This document shows positions 63,972-64,000 of a stretch of DNA of 64,000 nt, one piece after another. The translations under genes and the position numbers were made by a program. This DNA comes from Thiosocius teredinicola (GTDB lineage Bacteria; Pseudomonadota; Gammaproteobacteria; Chromatiales; Chromatiaceae): positions 4,575,297-4,639,296 of the forward strand of contig NZ_CP019936.1 in assembly GCF_002009425.1 (NCBI RefSeq), given 5' to 3'. Below the pieces are notes generated by a model, which was not told the origin of the DNA, did no database searches, and saw nothing but the letters and a program-made list of their open reading frames with translations. Position 1 is the first letter of the stretch. The number at the start of each line of letters is the position of its first letter.

Positions 63972-64000
63972 CCTCGGGCTTAGCAACAGCCGCGGTTCAG

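Overview
The window is high-GC, densely coding chromosomal DNA that reads as a sulfur-oxidising gammaproteobacterium (Chromatiales or thiotrophic-symbiont-like). The lifestyle evidence is dissimilatory APS reductase (aprBA), a Gly/Trp/Tyr-rich protein of sulfur-globule type, a SoxXA-binding (SoxK-like) protein and two DsrE-type domains. The gammaproteobacterial evidence is conserved gene order: ygfB-pepP-ubiH-ubiI, and zapA-6S RNA-ygfA. No phage, insertion sequence, CRISPR array, tRNA or rRNA was found.

Layout. 1-6.6 kb: truncated dicarboxylate/amino-acid symporter, two tandem PstS-like periplasmic binding proteins, a sulfur-globule-type repeat protein, and small proteins. 6.7-15 kb: aprBA, a divergent thioredoxin-HEAT protein, an rRNA-type methyltransferase, then an NtrC-type regulator, an ECF sigma factor and a receiver-only protein. 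15-28 kb: speA/speE; a three-gene envelope operon (LolA-like protein, beta-barrel, PAS-RND-HTH fusion); folA, thyA, lgt; an XRE regulator. 28-41 kb: rlmI, a YpfJ-type protease and a HerA-like ATPase; then a bufferin-type RiPP operon carrying its own ECF/anti-sigma pair, a DUF255 thioredoxin-fold protein, and two more ECF/anti-sigma modules, one with a DsrE-like domain fused to the anti-sigma factor. 41-51 kb: moaE-moaD-moeA, a PfkB kinase, soxK-like, dgkA, and gcvPB-tpx-gcvPA-gcvH-gcvT behind a tandem glycine riboswitch with a visible terminator. 51-64 kb: a beta-helix protein, Fe(III) ABC transport with a Fur-like box, ubiquinone hydroxylases, pepP, ygfB, zapA, 6S RNA, ygfA, a lysine-rich histone-H1-like protein, ilvA and rpiA.

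Four ECF sigma genes lie within about 27 kb, three paired with an anti-sigma gene and one apparently driven from a sigma-54 promoter. The strongest candidates for undescribed biology are the ECF / anti-sigma-DsrE / secreted DsrE module (37.8-39.6 kb), the PAS-RND-HTH fusion (20.8-23.8 kb), the sigma-54-to-ECF cascade (12.3-14.8 kb), and a short upstream element shared by the PstS-like pair and the sulfur-globule-type gene.

All calls come from reading the sequence and its translations. Family names rest on recognised motifs, length and gene order, not on database searches.
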